64,000 nt of DNA from contig CAWAUO010000007.1 in NCBI GenBank assembly GCA_963785245.1, positions 100,490 to 164,489 on the forward strand. Direction: 5' to 3'. The DNA comes from JAHEEL01 sp963785245 (GTDB lineage Bacteria; Actinomycetota; Acidimicrobiia; Spongiisociales; UBA5794). Both the position numbers and the translations under genes were made by a program. The notes beneath the pieces were generated by a model, which was not told where the DNA came from, did not search any database, and saw only the letters and a list, made by a program, of their open reading frames with translations. Of the stretch, positions 59,834 to 64,000 are shown piece after piece; position 1 is the first letter of the stretch, and each line of letters begins with the position of its first letter.

Positions 59834-61145
59834 ATGAGGAGTCGATTCACAATCCTCGTTGGTCTCGTACTCGCACTCGCCCTCGTCGCCGCTGCTTGCA
59901 GCAGTGACGACACCGGCGACGAGAGCACAACGACCACCGAGGCAACAACCACCACCACCGAAGCAGCCGAGACCACGACCACGGCCGCCGAGACCACGAC
60001 CACGGCCGCGGCAGAGGCAATTGATCTCGTGATCTGGGCCGACGAGAAACGCGCTCCGATCCTCGAGACCCTCGCTCCCAAGGTTCTCGAAGAGACCAAT
60101 GTCAATCTCGTCATCGACGTCATCGTCTTCGACGATCTTCGCGAGCAGGTCACAACGGCCGCCCCGGCCGGAGAAGGACCGGACATCTTCATTGGCGCCC
60201 ACGACTGGACCGGCGAGATGGCCGCAAGCGGCATCTCGGCACCGATCGACCTCGGCGGACGCGACGACGAGTGGTTCCCGGTAGCGCTCCAGTCCTTCAA
60301 CTACAACGGCTCGCTCTACGCTCTGCCCTACCAGAGCGAAGCGGTCGCTTTGTACTACAACACCGATCTCGTGCCTGAGTCACCGACAACCATCGAAGAG
60401 CTCACGGCGATCTGTGACGGACTCTCCGACATCGAGAACTGCTGGGCCATCCCCGGCGGCGGTGACGGCGCCGACCCGTATCACAACTACTCATTGGTTT
60501 CGGCCCAGGGCGGCTACATCTTCGCCTTCGACCCCGCGACCGGCTATGACGTCACTGACGTCGGTCTCGACAACGAGGGCGCAATCGCTGGCGTGACGGT
60601 GCTCGAACAGCTCGCCACGGACGGCTATGTCGGGAACGTCAACGGCGGCGATGCACAGGCCCAGTTCCAGGACGGCAAGGCTCCGTTCTTCCTCAGCGGT
60701 CCGTGGCAGCTTGCTGGGTTCGACGAGCTCGGCATTCCCTATGGCGTAGCCAAGCTTCCGACCATGGAAGGACAGGCCATGCGCCCGTTCCTCGGTGCCG
60801 GAGGTTGGTTCATCAACCAGTTCAGCGAGAACGTGGGCATCGCCGAAGCGTTCCTTCTCGACTACATCGCCACCGACGACGTGATGCTTGCCCTCTATGA
60901 GGCAGACCCGCGCAACCCGGTATTCAAGACCACGTTCGAAGCCGTTGCGGCCGACAACCCGATCGCCGAGACGTTCGTGTTGTCCGGCGGACGATGGACG
61001 GTTCCCGATGCCCAACATCCCTGAGATGAACAACGTCTGGGGTCCGCTCGGTGACCAGATCCTCGGGGTTCGCAATCTCCAGATCGATGCCGCCACCGCG
61101 ATGGCCAACGCAGCCGAGCAGGTTCGCGTAGCCGTCGAGGGCTGA
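59834..61145 (+). CDS. malE: Maltose-type solute-binding lipoprotein, frameshifted near the C-terminus
   Basis: ABC solute-binding lipoprotein of about 436 residues. AAGGAGG precedes the ATG; the signal ends in LVAAACSSDD. A Thr/Glu/Ala linker (repeated TTTT..EA) precedes a MalE-type fold: AIDLVIWADEKRAPILETLA, GPDIFIGAHDWTGEMAASG, YALPYQSEAVALYYNTDLV and GKAPFFLSGPWQLAGFDELG. The main frame stops at 61024. The natural C-terminus (ADDGRFPMPNIPEMNNVWGP to RVAVEG) is in another frame ending at 61145. Removing one G at 60986-60987 joins them perfectly, so this is probably a sequence error. Confidence 0.93.
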
Positions 61146-61191
61146 TCAGAAACCAGTGACTGCGGGATTCGTCTCGCTCACGTGAACACCG

Positions 61192-61217
61192 GCGGGAGGG
61201 GTTTCGGCCCCTCCCGC
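61192..61217 (+). terminator. Strong hairpin between malE and malF
   Basis: Perfect 10-bp GC stem GCGGGAGGGG/CCCCTCCCGC with loop TTTCGG and no T-run. Such intercistronic hairpins stabilise the upstream binding-protein mRNA and lower expression of the downstream permease genes. Confidence 0.75.
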
Positions 61218-61264
61218 TTCGCGCCCGGGCTTGCTACAGGCCGACCGAGTAGGATGCCCGCCGC

Positions 61265-62909
61265 ATGACCGAACTCGACCCGCGACCATCGGAGGGCACC
61301 GAACCATCGGACCGGTGGTCCTCATCGCTCGGTCTTGGCTTCTGGCTCAAGATGGCCGGCCTCGCGCTCCTCGACGCCCTCGCCATCTACGCCTTCATCG
61401 TGTTCATCGGTGAAGGCGACTGGGTAATCGCCGGGTTCCTCGCCGTCCTCGTCGTCCTCGTCAACTGGGTCTACGTCTGGCCGGGAACGGGTGCCTTGCG
61501 GTGGCTGACACCGGGACTGACGTTCCTGCTCGTCTTCATGATCATTCCGATCATCTTCACCGCCTTCGTGTCGGTCACAAACTGGTCGACGGGCCACACG
61601 CTGACGAAGGACCAATCGATCGAGGTCCTGGAATCGAAGCCGTATCTGGATCCCGACGCAGCCGAGGTGGTCTTCGAACTCGCGGTCTATCAAGATCCGG
61701 AAACGGAAGACTTCCTGTTCCTCCTCATCGACGATGACACCGGTGAGCTGATCGCTGGGCATCCCGCGACCTGCCGAGGACGAGCCAGCCGAAGACGGCA
61801 CGGTGGATCTCTCCGAATACGACATCGTCGAAGGCGACGATCGCATCCCTGCGAGCATCGGCCCCTTTGTGCGGATTTCCGGCGCCGATCTCTTCGCGGT
61901 GGCGAACGAACTGAAGAGCTGGACCCTCGACCTACCGAACGGCGAAGCGATCCCCATCGGCACCAGCAGGATTCGCGTTGTGCAGGGAGCCCAACGGTTC
62001 GTGTACGAACCGGAGACCGACACGGTGTTCGACCGGGCGACGGATCAGGCGTGTACGCCGGACGACGAAGGCAGCTTCGTCTGCGCGGATGGCGCAGTTC
62101 TCGAACCCGGCTGGCGTGTCGTCGTCGGCTTCGATAACTACTGGGACATCATCACCGATTCGAGGATCCGGGAGCCGATCCTGGGAGTCCTCGTCTGGAA
62201 CATCATCTTCGCCCTCGGGTCGGTCCTGCTCACCTTCGCCGCCGGTCTCGCACTGGCCCTGACGTTCAACAGCAAACGGATGCGGGGAACGGGGATCTAC
62301 CGGTCGATCTACATCCTCCCGTATGCCATCCCGGCATTCCTCAGCGTCCTCATCTGGCGCGGCCTCCTCAACGAGCAATTCGGTCAGGTCAACCGACTGC
62401 TCGGTACGTTTGGCATCGATCCGGTGCCTTGGCTCACCGACCCGACATGGGCGAAGATCGCTCTGCTCCTAGTCAACACGTGGCTCGGCTTCACCTACAT
62501 GTATCTCATCTCGACCGGCGCCCTCACGTCGATTCCCGCCGAGCTTCAGGAAGCGGCTCGTGTCGACGGTGCGAGCGCATACCAGGTGTTCCGACGGATT
62601 ACGTTCCCGATGCTCATGGTCTCGCTGGCTCCACTCCTCATCGGATCGTTCGCCTACAACTTCAACAACTTCGTCGTCGTCGAATTCCTCACGCAGGGTG
62701 GTCCGCCGATCCTCGACGCATCGGTGCCCGTGGGCGCAACCGACATCCTGATCACCTTCACGTTCGGCATCGCCGTCTCCGCCGGCCGTGGCAACAACTA
62801 CGGAATCGGCACCGCCATCACCGTTCTCATCTTCGTGATCCTTGTCATCATCTCAAGCATCAGCTTCCGATTCACCCGGCGCCTGGAGGACATCTATGGC
62901 GGACTCTGA
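61265..62909 (+). CDS. malF: Maltose/maltodextrin permease MalF, frameshifted
   Basis: Inner-membrane permease of about 547 residues. Two or three N-terminal helices precede a large periplasmic loop (about 110-285), as in E. coli MalF: AFVSVTNWSTGHTLTKDQ. The core follows (FALGSVLLTFAAGLALALTF, YRSIYILPYAIPAFLSVLIW). The ATPase-contacting EAA loop is ELQEAARVDGASAYQVFRRI. The frame is broken at GGG 61757-61759; removing one G restores GIPRPAEDEPAEDGTVDL. It forms an operon with malE and malG, overlapping malG by 14 bases. No MalK ATPase is encoded here, so a distant multitask ATPase is likely. Confidence 0.92.
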
Positions 62910-63909
62910 CAACGGCCGCAGCAACGGTGCCGAGCCGATCAGTCCGCTCGCAGGCGGGACGGCAGCGAGCATTCGCTCCGCCGCGGCCATCGCCTCGGTG
63001 GGGACCGCCCGCAGGCGAGCGAAGAAGCCGAAGGAGAAGCTGCCGCCCCTGCCGTTCAAGCGCTGGGTCCGAGAGGTTGGGTGGCGGCACCTCGTCGCTC
63101 TGATCGTCGTCTTCTTCGCCCTCTACCCGGTGGTCTGGATCGTCTCGGCCTCGGTCAATCCGGTCGACAGCCTGTCCAACGCCAAGCTCATACCTGACGG
63201 GGCGACACTCGACAGCTACCGGACGATCTTCTCAAATCCCGACCTCAATCCGTTCATGACGTGGTTGTGGAACTCGTGGAAGATCTCGATCATTGCCGCA
63301 AGCTTCAACTTGCTGCTGGCGGCCATGGCGGCCTATGCGTTCAGTCGTTTCCGGTTCAAGGGCCGGCGCCTCGGACTCCTGAGCCTGCTGCTGGTCCAAG
63401 TCTTCCCTCAGTATGTGATGTTCATTGCGATCTTCCTGATCCTGCAGCGCGTCGGTGTGGTGTTCCCTGCGCTCGGGCTCAACACGCACGCCGGGCTCAT
63501 CCTCGTCTACCTGGGCGGGGCGATCGGGTTCAACACATTCCTGATCAAGGGTTTCATGGACTCGGTGCCGATGTCGCTCGACGAGGCGGCACGGGTAGAT
63601 GGAGCGGGACCGTCGCTCATCTTCTGGCGAATCATCCTGCCGCTGACGCGGCCGATTCTGGCGGTCATCTTCATCATCACCGTGGTCAACACCTTCTCTG
63701 AGTACCTCTTGGCCCGAACGCTGCTTCGATCTACGCCGCAGCTCACCTACATCCTCGGCTTGCAGAACTATACGATTGTTGAATACTCCTCGAGATGGGG
63801 GGAGCTCGCTGCGGGCGCGGTTGTCGGCGCGCTCCCGATCGTGCTGACGTTCCTCGTCGCGCAGAAGGCCATCGTTTCCGGCCTGACGCAAGGTTCCGTG
63901 AAGGGCTAG
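62896..63909 (+). CDS. malG: Maltose/maltodextrin permease MalG
   Basis: Permease of 337 residues whose ATG lies within the end of malF. A cytoplasmic N-terminus of about 70 residues, longer than in E. coli, is basic (ARRRAKKPKEKLP). Six helices follow, with YPVVWIVSASVNPVDSLSN, AAMAAYAFSRFRFKGRRLG and LVQVFPQYVMFIAIFLILQR. The EAA loop is SLDEAARVDGAGPSLIFWRI. It pairs with MalF to move maltodextrins, which the GH13 enzyme could then cleave. Confidence 0.95.
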   Translation: MADSDNGRSNGAEPISPLAGGTAASIRSAAAIASVGTARRRAKKPKEKLPPLPFKRWVREVGWRHLVALIVVFFALYPVVWIVSASVNPVDSLSNAKLIPDGATLDSYRTIFSNPDLNPFMTWLWNSWKISIIAASFNLLLAAMAAYAFSRFRFKGRRLGLLSLLLVQVFPQYVMFIAIFLILQRVGVVFPALGLNTHAGLILVYLGGAIGFNTFLIKGFMDSVPMSLDEAARVDGAGPSLIFWRIILPLTRPILAVIFIITVVNTFSEYLLARTLLRSTPQLTYILGLQNYTIVEYSSRWGELAAGAVVGALPIVLTFLVAQKAIVSGLTQGSVKG

Positions 63910-63923
63910 GAAGGGGCTGGGAC

Positions 63924-64000
63924 CTACCCCACCCACGCCCAGATCACCCACAACGCGACCATGGTCAGACCTGCAGCGAACTGGAGGCCGGACGCCAGCA
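63924..64000 (-). CDS. C-terminus of a membrane protein (partial)
   Basis: The last 24 codons of a minus-strand frame enter from the right edge: LASGLQFAAGLTMVALWVIW then AWVG and a TAG stop at 63924-63926. The composition is that of a final membrane helix. It is convergent with malG, 14 bases apart. The gene body lies outside the window, so no function is given. Confidence 0.5.
   Translation of the reverse strand, partial: LASGLQFAAGLTMVALWVIWAWVG

Noticed and set aside
58047..59837. Plus-strand frame of 596 codons across the glycosyltransferase and LacI genes
   Set aside because: It spans two real minus-strand genes and their promoter region; the composition is that of an antisense frame.

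Overview
The window is a high-GC actinobacterial chromosome segment with no rRNA, tRNA, prophage, insertion sequence or CRISPR array that I could recognise. The evidence for Actinobacteria is a WhiB iron-sulfur regulator, a Bpa-type proteasome activator, a Ddn-like F420-dependent protein, a DevR/DevS (DosR/DosS) two-component pair, a DUF222-HNH protein and heavy use of GTG and TTG starts. Threonine-rich lipoprotein linkers and the mix of genes fit Acidimicrobiia, but that placement is an inference.

Region 1-13 kb: a Tat-exported molybdopterin oxidoreductase (cut by the window start and carrying a frameshift) is divergent from a class V aminotransferase/alpha-beta hydrolase pair. The shared upstream region holds two adjacent DosR-like palindromes. 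Then come a zinc-ribbon protein, glgB, a tryptophanase-family lyase, a methyltransferase, an aldo/keto reductase and a CPBP membrane protease. Region 13-25 kb: a candidate leader RNA ending in a perfect intrinsic terminator precedes a heterodimeric ABC exporter that overlaps a dimethylargininase-like gene. SlyD-like FKBP, acyl-CoA dehydrogenase, HAD hydrolase, DEAD-box helicase, cyclophilin and Acr3 arsenite transporter follow. Region 25-38 kb: VanW protein, PPK2, an orphan peptide-type solute-binding lipoprotein, GNAT, Ddn-like protein, WhiB, CBS-BON protein, DevR, DevS, FHA protein, PAC2 protein, a tungsten aldehyde:ferredoxin oxidoreductase and Bpa.

Region 38-50 kb: a frameshifted penicillin acylase, a frameshifted DUF222-HNH gene, a Ca2+/Na+ antiporter, NhaA, a decayed acyl-CoA synthetase pseudogene, a DUF547 gene with a possible ATT start, an orphan DNA methyltransferase with a membrane protein, pheA and an aldo/keto reductase. 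Region 50-64 kb: a DrrAB-like ABC operon ending in its TetR regulator, with a palindromic operator upstream; a lone NuoF-like flavoprotein; and a carbohydrate island (GH13, GH5, GT5 glycogen synthase-like, LacI regulator, malEFG) with a cluster of CTGCAAG operator half-sites in the LacI/malE intergenic region.

The most coherent biological signal is a DosR-type hypoxia/redox regulon. The DevR recognition helix is nearly the same as in the mycobacterial protein, the sensor kinase, CBS-BON and WhiB genes lie around it, and the tandem boxes at 2382-2422 sit upstream of the molybdoenzyme. Technical caution: five otherwise intact genes each carry one single-base frameshift, which looks more like consensus error than gene decay. 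The acyl-CoA synthetase at 45.3-46.1 kb is the one convincing pseudogene.
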